Source of the DNA: Spirosoma luteum DSM 19990
GTDB taxonomy: Bacteria > Bacteroidota > Bacteroidia > Cytophagales > Spirosomataceae
Reading direction: 5' to 3'
Length of the DNA: 64,000 bases
Assembly (NCBI RefSeq): GCF_000374065.1
Contig: NZ_KB893311.1
Coordinates: 124,001 to 188,000 of the forward strand
Shown here: piece after piece, positions 50,670 through 57,121 of the stretch
Numbering within the stretch: the stretch's first letter is position 1
Layout of the letters: every line of letters begins with the position of its first letter
The notes under the pieces: model-generated
Databases searched by the model: none
What the model saw: only the letters and a program-made list of their open reading frames with translations
What the model was told of the DNA's origin: nothing
Program-made: the position numbers and the translations under genes

Positions 50670-51366
50670 ACAGTTTGAACAGGGCTATTATCCCGTTAAA
50701 GCCTTATTGCTGTACCGCTCGAAGTTGGAAACACGTTCGTTTTATTTGGAAGCTTTCGACATCGAGAAGAAAACGGGTAAGCCCATAAATGCCCATCCGT
50801 TGGCCGAGAACGAGCTTACTATGTTGTCGAAAGCACTACTTACTAAAGAGAAAAAGCAACAGGATTATCTGATGCCCAAAGAATTATTACCGGCTAATGT
50901 ACTTAGCTTGAATACGCAGTCCGGTGTTGTATTATGGTACACACCCGCGCAGGAGCAATCTTTGTTTTTTAAAGACTCTCTGACCATTCCATGCGGCAAA
51001 GCCCAGGTACCGGCCCTGGTCTGGAAAGCCTCAAAGTGCGGACTACAGCTTTTCGCCTTATCAGACGACCGAAAACCTGACATAAAAACCGCGCTTTATT
51101 ACGCTCCTTTTTTTAATACCGCTAAATCAGGAAATGTATGTATGGGTACTGTACAGGTAGGAATAACCGAATCAAGTTCGTTAGAGGAATTTATAGGGGC
51201 TTGGGAAACGGCTTTTTTTAACAGTTATTTTTCTCACTTGAATGACCAGCATCAACCCGTAAAAGGCAATATTATCCAGCTTTGGCAGTCACTGATGGAT
51301 TCAGGAAAACCGTTTCCAATAGGGTTATTAACCACAAGTTTATTAACCATCCAGCAGCTATTGTAG
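50653..51366 (+). CDS. PRTRC system protein B
   Basis: 237 residues. Conserved PRTRC-B features are visible: PVKALLLYRSKLETRSFYLE, VLSLNTQSGVVLWYTPAQEQ, CGKAQVPALVWKASKCGLQL, TALYYAPFFNTAKSGNVCMG and ETAFFNSYFSHLND. The LYYAPFFN...VCMG...E..FF.SYFTHL signature is characteristic of the family. The gene begins inside the last 17 bp of PRTRC-F and ends 1 bp before the ThiF-like gene, so the cassette is one translationally coupled unit. No enzyme activity is predicted from motifs. Confidence 0.88.
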   Translation: MQNITEQFEQGYYPVKALLLYRSKLETRSFYLEAFDIEKKTGKPINAHPLAENELTMLSKALLTKEKKQQDYLMPKELLPANVLSLNTQSGVVLWYTPAQEQSLFFKDSLTIPCGKAQVPALVWKASKCGLQLFALSDDRKPDIKTALYYAPFFNTAKSGNVCMGTVQVGITESSSLEEFIGAWETAFFNSYFSHLNDQHQPVKGNIIQLWQSLMDSGKPFPIGLLTTSLLTIQQLL

Positions 51367-51367
51367 T

Positions 51368-52180
51368 ATGGAAACTAAAAAACCACTAATGCATTTTACC
51401 GCCGGATATTTAATTAATCCGACCAATCCGGTAACCGTAAATCTGCTGGGCGCGGGCGGGACAGGTTCCCAAATGCTGATGGCACTCGCTAAAATGAATT
51501 ATGCCCTCAAGCAGTTAGAGCATCCCGGTTTTCAGGTAAATCTTTGGGACGGTGATACGGTGAGTAAAGCAAATTTAGGTCGTCAGCTATTTGCGGAGGT
51601 AGAACTAGGTTTTAACAAAGCGGTAGCCTTAGTGAATCGTACTAACCGATTTTTCGGAACGAACTGGAAAGCCGTACCGGAACCCTACTGCATCAACAGT
51701 CTGCGAAAAGAATATAATGCACTGGCATCAGCTAACGTATTTATCAGTTGCGTAGACACGGTATCATCGAGAATGGAGTTAGCCAATATTTTACGTCAAA
51801 TTATTGAAAAACGGGAACACCATCAGGATAGACCCTACTACTGGATGGATTTTGGCAACGGCAGACATACCGGACAAGTAATTCTCTCAACAGTGGGTAA
51901 ATTGCCACAACCTACCTCAAAAAAGTATCGTACCGTTGAACAGCTACCCTTTGTAACGGATGAGTTTAAAACCTTGCTGGAACAGGCAGATACCTCGGAT
52001 GATACGCCATCCTGTTCGCTGGCGGAAGCCTTATCCAAACAGGAGTTATTCATTAATCCGACATTAGCCAATATTGGTAGTTCCCTGCTGTGGTCGCTGT
52101 TACGAAATGGCATGACTGAACACAGGGGGGTGTTTCTGAACCTGCACGAGTTTCGCACCCAGCCGCTAAAACTGAACTAA
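51368..52180 (+). CDS. PRTRC ThiF/E1-like adenylyltransferase
   Basis: 270 residues. The E1/ThiF Rossmann motif NLLGAGGTGSQMLMALAKMN (about 25-44) is followed by VNLWDGDTVSKANLGRQLFA (DxD..N..RQ pattern, about 59-78) and VFISCVDTVSSRMELANIL (about 120-138). The C-terminus has the family's DTPSCSLAEALSKQELFINPTLANI, with a Cys in PSCSL that may serve as a catalytic or adenylation-linked residue. ThiF-like proteins adenylate C-termini of ubiquitin-like or sulfur-carrier proteins. The partner is unknown. It ends the PRTRC cassette before a hairpin terminator. Confidence 0.88.
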   Translation: METKKPLMHFTAGYLINPTNPVTVNLLGAGGTGSQMLMALAKMNYALKQLEHPGFQVNLWDGDTVSKANLGRQLFAEVELGFNKAVALVNRTNRFFGTNWKAVPEPYCINSLRKEYNALASANVFISCVDTVSSRMELANILRQIIEKREHHQDRPYYWMDFGNGRHTGQVILSTVGKLPQPTSKKYRTVEQLPFVTDEFKTLLEQADTSDDTPSCSLAEALSKQELFINPTLANIGSSLLWSLLRNGMTEHRGVFLNLHEFRTQPLKLN

Positions 52181-52197
52181 CGTTTAACGAGCTTTTG

Positions 52198-52217
52198 GAC
52201 TGGCTGTTTAGCCAGTC
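52198..52217 (+). terminator. Terminator of the PRTRC operon
   Basis: GACTGGCT (52198-52205) pairs with AGCCAGTC (52210-52217), 8-bp stem, 4-nt loop, 17 bp past the ThiF-like gene. No T tract follows. Confidence 0.6.
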
Positions 52218-52267
52218 GCTAACTACCTCACAACACTGAACTGGACTACACTAATTCTACCTGGGAA

Positions 52268-52345
52268 TAAGGGGAAAGATGCTTTTGTAATTACTTGTAA
52301 ATTAGCGGGTTGCCTTGTTTTCTGGTTTCAGAATGCCGATCTTTA
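52268..52345 (+). promoter_or_regulatory. G-box promoter 8
   Basis: Box GGGAATAAGGGGAAAG (52263-52278), TTG -33 at 52315-52317, 20-bp spacer, GATCTTTA -7 at 52338-52345; box to -7 distance 70 bp. ACTACAC at 52245-52251 precedes it. It serves the genes after 52374. Confidence 0.7.
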
Positions 52346-52397
52346 AGTTAGTAAAGGAAGGCCAAAAGGCTGAGTGACAACTCCAGAATATTTCCCC

Positions 52398-52577
52398 ATG
52401 AAACCCGCTGATGCCTACCGAAGACTGATCGAATCTGGACCTTTCGATGATCCTCTGGTGTCCTGGTGCGCCACGCGCTGGCACTGGGTCGCGCGGGAGG
52501 GAAAGCAGGTACTTTGCTGCACACCCTGGCGCTCGGTTAGTAAAGACTACCCTGAATTCATAAAGCCGGTTGTTTAA
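52398..52577 (+). CDS. Small unknown Cys/Trp-rich protein (59 residues)
   Basis: From ATG 52398 (MKPADAYRRLIESGPFDDPL) the protein runs VSWCATRWHWVAREGKQVLC, then CTPWRSVSKDYPEFIKPVV. An upstream in-frame GTG at 52374 would add MTTPEYFP. Three Cys (CATRW...LCCTPW) and four Trp suggest a compact fold or metal binding. No family is recognised. It is the first gene after G-box promoter 8 and is followed by the 141-residue gene. Confidence 0.45.
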   Translation: MKPADAYRRLIESGPFDDPLVSWCATRWHWVAREGKQVLCCTPWRSVSKDYPEFIKPVV

Positions 52578-52605
52578 ACCCTGTTCTTACCAACCTCAAA
52601 ATTCT

Positions 52606-53031
52606 ATGACGATGGATGCGCTCGATCCTTTTACGGAAACTATAATTCAGCGCCTGGCTGAAACACTGGTAGCTGCTAGGGAGGCCAGTCAAACACAGCC
52701 CTTAACCGATATGTGTTCGGAAGTCTGGTTTATGTATGACCTAATTGGCAATATAGGGTTTAGCATGATGGGTGCCCATCATGTTCAGTTTGATAATGAC
52801 CAGTTCAACCTCACCTGGAAAATGGGATCGGGTGCTTCAATGGATACCGTTGAGTTCAGCTATAATCCAGGCAAGGACTTATTCAATCTGCGGTTCAGAC
52901 GGTACGTTATGGGACAGTCGATTATTATCGAGAAAGAAACCGAATTTCTTGGTATCTACGATGACATGGTTATCCCGCTGATTGATAAACAGACCGGGTC
53001 ACGCCAGACCGGGTTTTATCTACGTCTGTAA
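52606..53031 (+). CDS. Unknown 141-residue soluble protein
   Basis: ATG 52606 (MTMDALDPFTETIIQRLAET) is chosen over a TTG at 52570. It has a helical start, then VWFMYDLIGNIGFSMMGAHH, VQFDNDQFNLTWKMGSGASM, DTVEFSYNPGKDLFNLRFRR and FLGIYDDMVIPLIDKQTGS. It looks like an alpha/beta protein without signal peptide. It lies 28 bp after the small Cys/Trp-rich gene and is followed by a 27-bp palindromic hairpin. Confidence 0.45.
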   Translation: MTMDALDPFTETIIQRLAETLVAAREASQTQPLTDMCSEVWFMYDLIGNIGFSMMGAHHVQFDNDQFNLTWKMGSGASMDTVEFSYNPGKDLFNLRFRRYVMGQSIIIEKETEFLGIYDDMVIPLIDKQTGSRQTGFYLRL

Positions 53032-53059
53032 AAAGAAATTTTTGTTTGTATGGGTAGTA

Positions 53060-53086
53060 TTCAACGCCTGTAGTACAGGCGTTGAA
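53060..53086 (+). terminator. Palindromic hairpin, 27 bp
   Basis: TTCAACGCCTGTA-G-TACAGGCGTTGAA is a perfect 13-bp stem with a single central G (53060-53086). It lies 28 bp after the stop at 53031. It resembles the other loop-free palindromes at unit ends, but with a different sequence. Confidence 0.7.
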
Positions 53087-53168
53087 TCTGAGTAAAAGAA
53101 TCATTGATGTAAGAATATGTCATCACATTACTGGCTAATAACTTTAGCCAAGTCCTGGATAATTAAAA

Positions 53169-53220
53169 TTTTATATTTTCAAATATTAAAATTTAAATAG
53201 TTATATTTGAAAATATAAAA
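53169..53220. promoter_or_regulatory. 18-bp perfect inverted repeat, likely operator of the 53242 gene
   Basis: TTTTATATTTTCAAATAT (53169-53186) and its exact complement (53203-53220) flank 16 bp. Each arm holds a nearly palindromic TATATTTGAAAATATA unit. TAACTTTA at 53222-53229 just after the right arm is a candidate -7 element for the gene at 53242. The layout fits a repressor site that blocks its own promoter. Confidence 0.65.
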
Positions 53221-53241
53221 CTAACTTTAATTCATATTTCT

Positions 53242-53634
53242 ATGGAAACAAACCCCGTCGCTACGCTACAGGAGGTAGAAACATTAAAACAAAAATGGCT
53301 TACTGAGCCGACTTTTGACTTAAGTGAGCTCTCCAGCCAGGAAGTAGGGCAAAAATTTGCCCCGTTTCGGGAGGAATTGCGGACATTTCAGGAAAAGATG
53401 GAAGTAGCTTGGGCCCAGGCGGCGGCCGTTAATGTGTATAGTCTAAAGGACGGCCTGAAGGAGGAGTCCTCAAGTCAACTACTGAACACTACCAACCAGC
53501 AGGTGCTAGCCGAAAAAGTCCTTCAGCGGTATCTGCACATCGTTCTTTCACCGGTGCCTGAAGACGTTCGTGATGATCTTGGCGAGTTAATCAAAATCTT
53601 CGTTGAAACGTCTGTACGGTTTTACTCTAGTTGA
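53242..53634 (+). CDS. Unknown 130-residue helical protein
   Basis: METNPVATLQEVETLKQKWL, then TEPTFDLSELSSQEVGQKFA, PFREELRTFQEKMEVAWAQA and a C-terminal helix (EKVLQRYLHIVLSPVPEDVR, DDLGELIKIFVETSVRFYSS). Mostly helical, acidic and soluble. Its promoter overlaps the 18-bp inverted repeat at 53169-53220 and lacks the G-box, so it seems separately controlled, perhaps by itself. It could be a small regulator, but no helix-turn-helix is clear. No family is recognised. Confidence 0.5.
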   Translation: METNPVATLQEVETLKQKWLTEPTFDLSELSSQEVGQKFAPFREELRTFQEKMEVAWAQAAAVNVYSLKDGLKEESSSQLLNTTNQQVLAEKVLQRYLHIVLSPVPEDVRDDLGELIKIFVETSVRFYSS

Positions 53635-53803
53635 ACACGGGAAAACTGCCGTTCCGCCTGTGCCTTACCCGCTTAGTAGTGAATGTGAATCAATGTAAAG
53701 CTTCAGCCCGCTATGAATGGAAGCTGGATAGCCAGAAGCGCTCCCCATGTATTCATTGTGAACCCTAAGCTCATTTAATTTTCACCCAAATCGACCAAAA
53801 TTT

Positions 53804-54448
53804 ATGAATCTTCAACCCCATTCAATTAGTCCGGTTACTCAACAACAAACGAGTAGGTCAGATCAACTAAAACCCGTAACGGCTAAACCAAAATTTATCG
53901 TGTCTCTAAGTAATCGGGGTAATCCGGATCTGGGCCAGTCACCGACTAAACCGATGCCGTCAAGCCGGTGTTACAAAAAAGCTTGTCGTTCCGTACTGGA
54001 GGCCCGCCGGGTCTGTCTGGAATATATCAGAAAGCATCAATTAGGAGGTGGCCACTGGTGCGGAGGCCAGGTAACGAACGCGATGGGACGACCTGTTGCC
54101 CACATCTCTTATAATGGACGGTTGTGGCAGCCCCAGTCAAACGATACCTTCCCTAAAAAACCGTACTTTCCCCTGATTACGTATGACCGCAAGCACTGCC
54201 GTCTAGTAGTTTGTTATAGTCATATTTATAAGGAAATAACGATTCGGGCCAAGGAATTATCCGGTGAGTTTCGGTTCATGGATCCTTTTGACGACAACCG
54301 GGGGTTTGTGCTTGTCTTTATGCCGGCGACGGTGGAGAATCTGATTATTGTGCAAATATATCCCACGCAGTACCAGGGTCGTCAAGGTTGGATTGCCACT
54401 ACATCTGAGCCACTTGAGGAGTGCTTGGTTGAATTCCAGGCAGCCTAA
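53804..54448 (+). CDS. Unknown 214-residue protein
   Basis: The N-terminus is Ser/Thr/Pro-rich and disordered (MNLQPHSISPVTQQQTSRSD). A helical Arg/Lys-rich segment (SRCYKKACRSVLEARRVCLE, YIRKHQLGGGHWCGGQVTNA; about 45-85) leads into a beta-rich part (ISYNGRLWQPQSNDTFPKKP, FPLITYDRKHCRLVVCYSHI, FVLVFMPATVENLIIVQIYP). Five Cys may bind zinc. No known family. The 169-bp gap before it includes a short run (about 53655-53770) reminiscent of a zinc-finger remnant (YEWKLDSQKRSPCIHCEP), probably decayed. Palindrome 4 lies 12 bp downstream. Confidence 0.45.
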   Translation: MNLQPHSISPVTQQQTSRSDQLKPVTAKPKFIVSLSNRGNPDLGQSPTKPMPSSRCYKKACRSVLEARRVCLEYIRKHQLGGGHWCGGQVTNAMGRPVAHISYNGRLWQPQSNDTFPKKPYFPLITYDRKHCRLVVCYSHIYKEITIRAKELSGEFRFMDPFDDNRGFVLVFMPATVENLIIVQIYPTQYQGRQGWIATTSEPLEECLVEFQAA

Positions 54449-54459
54449 CTAGTGTGCAC

Positions 54460-54479
54460 GTGTCAAAAATTTTTGACAC
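54460..54479. repeat. Shared-core palindrome 4 (20 bp, perfect)
   Basis: GTGTCAAAAATTTTTGACAC exactly, 12 bp after the stop at 54448. Flanking bases (C left, C right) do not extend the dyad. Same core as copies at 32561, 34882 and 44168. Confidence 0.85.
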
Positions 54480-54536
54480 CACCTGTACTTACCCGAGAAT
54501 TAGCTCATAGCTGCTTTCCCCAATCAATCAGCGGTC

Positions 54537-55118
54537 ATGACAGTTTTTGACCAGGCAACCGAAGCGTTATGCGCTTTCCTGCCCACCTTATTTAAGTTAC
54601 AGGCAGTTGTTTTACCATCAACAGATGAGGTTTACTGGCGATCCCGGTGGCACGAATGGGTTAATCCGCATAGTGGTGATTCTAAAGAGGAGTACGAACA
54701 AAAACGCATCCTTCAGCTACGATGGAATGAAGTATGGTATTATTATCAGTACCTGTTTACCCAGTCCTACAAGAATCCCGATAGAGCAAAACTAAAAACT
54801 CATTTAATGACCTGCCAACAAACGGCTGAATGGTTTCTGGAATATATTCAGCAACAAAATCAAGTGATTCAGGAACCGCAAAATGAGAAGTTATGGTACG
54901 TACGCTATTCGATGTGGAATGAGACGGTACAGTACGGCGGTTTGGCAACGCTCAGCCCTTGGCCAGCCAGTTGGCCACTTATTCAGGAAGGATTACAACA
55001 ACGGTTTGCTGCTCCATTGCCGCCAGTAACGCCTGTTGACAGATACGTTGATACAAGGCAGATGAGTTTGTTTGATGAGCAGACCCATAGGAACCTAAGG
55101 GGCCTAAACAAGGCCTAA
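54537..55118 (+). CDS. Unknown 193-residue protein with a possible sliding-clamp-binding tail
   Basis: MTVFDQATEALCAFLPTLFK, LQAVVLPSTDEVYWRSRWHE, a long helical core (RILQLRWNEVWYYYQYLFTQ, HLMTCQQTAEWFLEYIQQQN), then a Trp/Pro-rich part and a C-terminal TRQMSLFDEQTH. QMSLF fits the bacterial beta-clamp-binding consensus QL[S/D]LF, seen in many DNA-replication partners. This suggests it joins the replisome or interferes with it, but no catalytic domain is visible. No known family is recognised. It begins 57 bp after palindrome 4. Confidence 0.5.
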   Translation: MTVFDQATEALCAFLPTLFKLQAVVLPSTDEVYWRSRWHEWVNPHSGDSKEEYEQKRILQLRWNEVWYYYQYLFTQSYKNPDRAKLKTHLMTCQQTAEWFLEYIQQQNQVIQEPQNEKLWYVRYSMWNETVQYGGLATLSPWPASWPLIQEGLQQRFAAPLPPVTPVDRYVDTRQMSLFDEQTHRNLRGLNKA

Positions 55119-55278
55119 AGTCTACCATATTTATACAGATTAACAATAAGCCGGCTTGATTAAAAAGCAGGGTGGTTTTTCTGTGACCTATACTGAGTGT
55201 AACCTGTGCTTTTTTACTACACTATTTTATTTCGGAATTTAAAAAATAGTTAAAACATCACTTTTCAATCACTGGGAC

Positions 55279-55357
55279 TAAGGGGAAGGAGAGCTAATGT
55301 AGCGTATGCGATTATCAGTTAATCGCTTGTTCATCAGTGCAATAACTTGTATCTTTA
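55279..55357 (+). promoter_or_regulatory. G-box promoter 9
   Basis: Box GGGACTAAGGGGAAGG (55274-55289), TTG -33 at 55327-55329, 20-bp spacer, TATCTTTA -7 at 55350-55357; box to -7 distance 71 bp. ACTACAC at 55216-55222 lies further upstream than in other copies. It serves ssb at 55401. Confidence 0.75.
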
Positions 55358-55400
55358 ATCTAGTAAAGCAGTAATTATTAATCATTAAATAGGTAAAGTT

Positions 55401-55736
55401 ATGTATAATCTAAATCGCTATTCATTTACGGGCTACATCGGTAATGCTAAATCCGTAGAGTCCGAAAATCCATTCACGTCTGTTTCAGTGGCAGTAGATG
55501 AGTCGTATACCAATCCTACAAATCAGGAAAAGGTAGAGCGTGTCAAATGGGTAGAGGTGCAGCTAAAGGGCACGGATCAACTACCATATCTAACCAAAGG
55601 CCGCCATGTACTTGTCGAGGGCCGACCAGTGGCTGATGCTTACCTGGATGGTGAAGGGAAAGCAACGGCAAAACTCATTGTTAAAAGCGCAGCGGTTACG
55701 TATCTCGACAAGAAGCCGGAGCTTCAGGAAGTGTAG
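55401..55736 (+). CDS. ssb: Single-stranded DNA-binding protein
   Basis: 111 residues. The OB-fold pattern is clear: RYSFTGYIGNAKSVESENPF (strands 1-2), FTSVSVAVDESYTNPTNQEK, VKWVEVQLKGTDQLPYLTKG (conserved W.V...G), RHVLVEGRPVADAYLDGEGK and AKLIVKSAAVTYLDKK. The C-terminal tail is short and lacks the usual acidic DDDIPF end, so it probably does not recruit host repair proteins like chromosomal SSB. Plasmid SSBs protect single strands during conjugation. It is the first gene of a G-box unit and is followed 20 bp later by a zinc-binding gene. Confidence 0.88.
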   Translation: MYNLNRYSFTGYIGNAKSVESENPFTSVSVAVDESYTNPTNQEKVERVKWVEVQLKGTDQLPYLTKGRHVLVEGRPVADAYLDGEGKATAKLIVKSAAVTYLDKKPELQEV

Positions 55737-55755
55737 TTGTTAGAGTCTGGTCGGG

Positions 55756-56238
55756 ATGAACCCAACGGCTTATCCTGACCAAACCTGGAGTTTTACCAGT
55801 ACAATACGTAATCAATCCATACGCATGAAAAGGCTCATCGAACGTAATCTGAAATTCAGTAACCGGTACGCAGTCACGTCAATTTCTATTACAGGTATTA
55901 ATTCGGACTGGTACTGCTGCGATAACTGTAATCGACAGATAGCCAACAAAGCGACAGTTCGGACTACTGCGGGAGATCAGTATGTGATTGGTCTGGATTG
56001 TTTAAAGACGCTGGCCCAGGCAGGTGTACTGGATAAGAGCAACTACCTGCAAAGCCAGGATGATATTGCCAGTGCACAGCTGGTAGCCAGCCTGGTTGGT
56101 TTTGCCAATGATGGAGGGACTGTTGAAAAAGACCTCATGTACGTAACCGTTACTAAAGGTCACAAAACCAAACAATGTTTTTCCCATCTGGTCCGTCAGT
56201 ATGCACCCGTGTTTTTTGAGCGAATCACCCAGAATTAA
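55756..56238 (+). CDS. Unknown protein with a treble-clef-like CxxC site (160 residues)
   Basis: The N-terminus MNPTAYPDQTWSFTSTIRNQ is followed by a helical run (MKRLIERNLKFSNRYAVTSI), then SDWYCCDNCNRQIANKATVR and TTAGDQYVIGLDCLKTLAQA. Two Cys pairs (CCDNC, GLDC) with the YVIGLDCLKTL strand resemble zinc-ribbon elements in plasmid and phage proteins. The C-terminal half has repeated VASLVGF and YVTVTKGHK. It follows ssb closely and may act on DNA together with it. No known family is recognised. Confidence 0.5.
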   Translation: MNPTAYPDQTWSFTSTIRNQSIRMKRLIERNLKFSNRYAVTSISITGINSDWYCCDNCNRQIANKATVRTTAGDQYVIGLDCLKTLAQAGVLDKSNYLQSQDDIASAQLVASLVGFANDGGTVEKDLMYVTVTKGHKTKQCFSHLVRQYAPVFFERITQN

Positions 56239-56489
56239 CGCTTGTCTTAATTGGTTTACATTATACTTAATCAGACCTGTTTACGATTAAAGCGTTAAAT
56301 GCTTAATTGTCACAGCAAATTGGGTTAATCGCTTTCCGAAACTAAGTTCGTTGGAGAATGACCACGAAAGGGGCTTTTTCGTTTGAAAAAGAATGATCTA
56401 TTTTCTTATATTTGAATATTATTTTAAGTTTGAGAAACCAATGCAGATTCACTTATGTTCATTGAATAAGCAAGTAAGACCCTATTAAT

Positions 56490-56639
56490 ATGTTAACCGA
56501 TCGCTCTGTATCGCAAGCGGCTAAGGTGAGCTGCAACGATTTTGTTTTTCCCCTAAACGCCCAGTTGGGTGACTATTCGTTCTATTCTCAAGCTACTGTA
56601 GGCAGGAATCCTACTGGATGTCCTAGTCAAGACAAATAG
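56490..56639 (+). CDS. Short ORF (49 residues), possible leader or small protein
   Basis: ATG 56490 to TAG 56639 encodes MLTDRSVSQAAKVSCNDFVF, PLNAQLGDYSFYSQATVGRN and PTGCPSQDK. A good consensus promoter lies upstream: TTTG -33 at 56382-56385, 21-bp spacer, TATATTTG -7 at 56407-56414. A rho-independent terminator follows at 56664. The ORF may be a small regulatory peptide or non-coding RNA from that promoter. The 250 bp before it (56239-56489) show no other gene. Confidence 0.4.
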   Translation: MLTDRSVSQAAKVSCNDFVFPLNAQLGDYSFYSQATVGRNPTGCPSQDK

Positions 56640-56663
56640 CTCTAACAGAAATAACGAACTCAC

Positions 56664-56688
56664 CCAGCCCCAACCGGCTGGTTTTTTT
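56664..56688 (+). terminator. Intrinsic terminator
   Basis: CCAGCC (56664-56669) pairs with GGCTGG (56676-56681) over a 6-nt loop, followed by TTTTTTT. It ends the transcript from the promoter near 56407. Confidence 0.75.
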
Positions 56689-56750
56689 ATGCCCTTTTTT
56701 GAAGCTTTATTAGCGCCTCAGGGGGAAGGAATTCAAAAAAAGGAGTAGGG

Positions 56751-56830
56751 TAAGGGGAAGCAAATGGAGGGCTTAAATGCGTTGCATGAGCGTTAAAGCT
56801 TGACAGTTGATGTAGGCTTGTGTATCTTTC
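56751..56830 (+). promoter_or_regulatory. G-box promoter 10
   Basis: Box GTAGGGTAAGGGGAAGC (56745-56761), TTGA -33 at 56800-56803, 20-bp spacer, TATCTTTC -7 at 56823-56830; box to -7 distance 72 bp. It drives the 36-residue membrane peptide at 56865 and perhaps the gene at 57122. Confidence 0.7.
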
Positions 56831-56864
56831 GATTAAGTTCAATAGTATTCTATCTCGTACCGTT

Positions 56865-56975
56865 ATGTTTATCTTTGGATTATTTGCCGTCGGTGGATTT
56901 TTAGCTGTAACAGGCTTTATCAGCTTGGTTGTAAATGCTATCAAACCGGATGTACCTCGTAAGTCGCGTCGTTAG
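56865..56975 (+). CDS. 36-residue single-pass membrane peptide
   Basis: ATG 56865 to TAG 56975 encodes MFIFGLFAVGGFLAVTGFIS, LVVNAIKPDVPRKSRR. A single well-formed hydrophobic helix is followed by a basic tail, as in small inner-membrane regulators. It sits directly behind G-box promoter 10 and precedes the 57122 gene. The ORF is too short for ordinary gene finding. It could be a leader peptide or a partner of a neighbouring membrane protein. Confidence 0.5.
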   Translation: MFIFGLFAVGGFLAVTGFISLVVNAIKPDVPRKSRR

Positions 56976-57121
56976 TCAGGGTTAACGCCTTATATTTGGC
57001 TGGCGCTCGCTGCTCAGGCGTTGGTGTACACGAACGTGACTGGAAGGTGTTGACAGCTAATTCCCATTTATTGACCCAGGCCCTCGTGCTCGGGTCAATT
57101 TGTTTTACCCATACGGTTTCA

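Noticed and set aside
32561-54479. The four palindromes as a CRISPR array
   Set aside because: They are kilobases apart, with no spacers, no regular spacing and no cas genes.
56367-56414. AAAGGGGC near the TATATTTG promoter
   Set aside because: Only 40 bp before the -7 element, so not the same layout.
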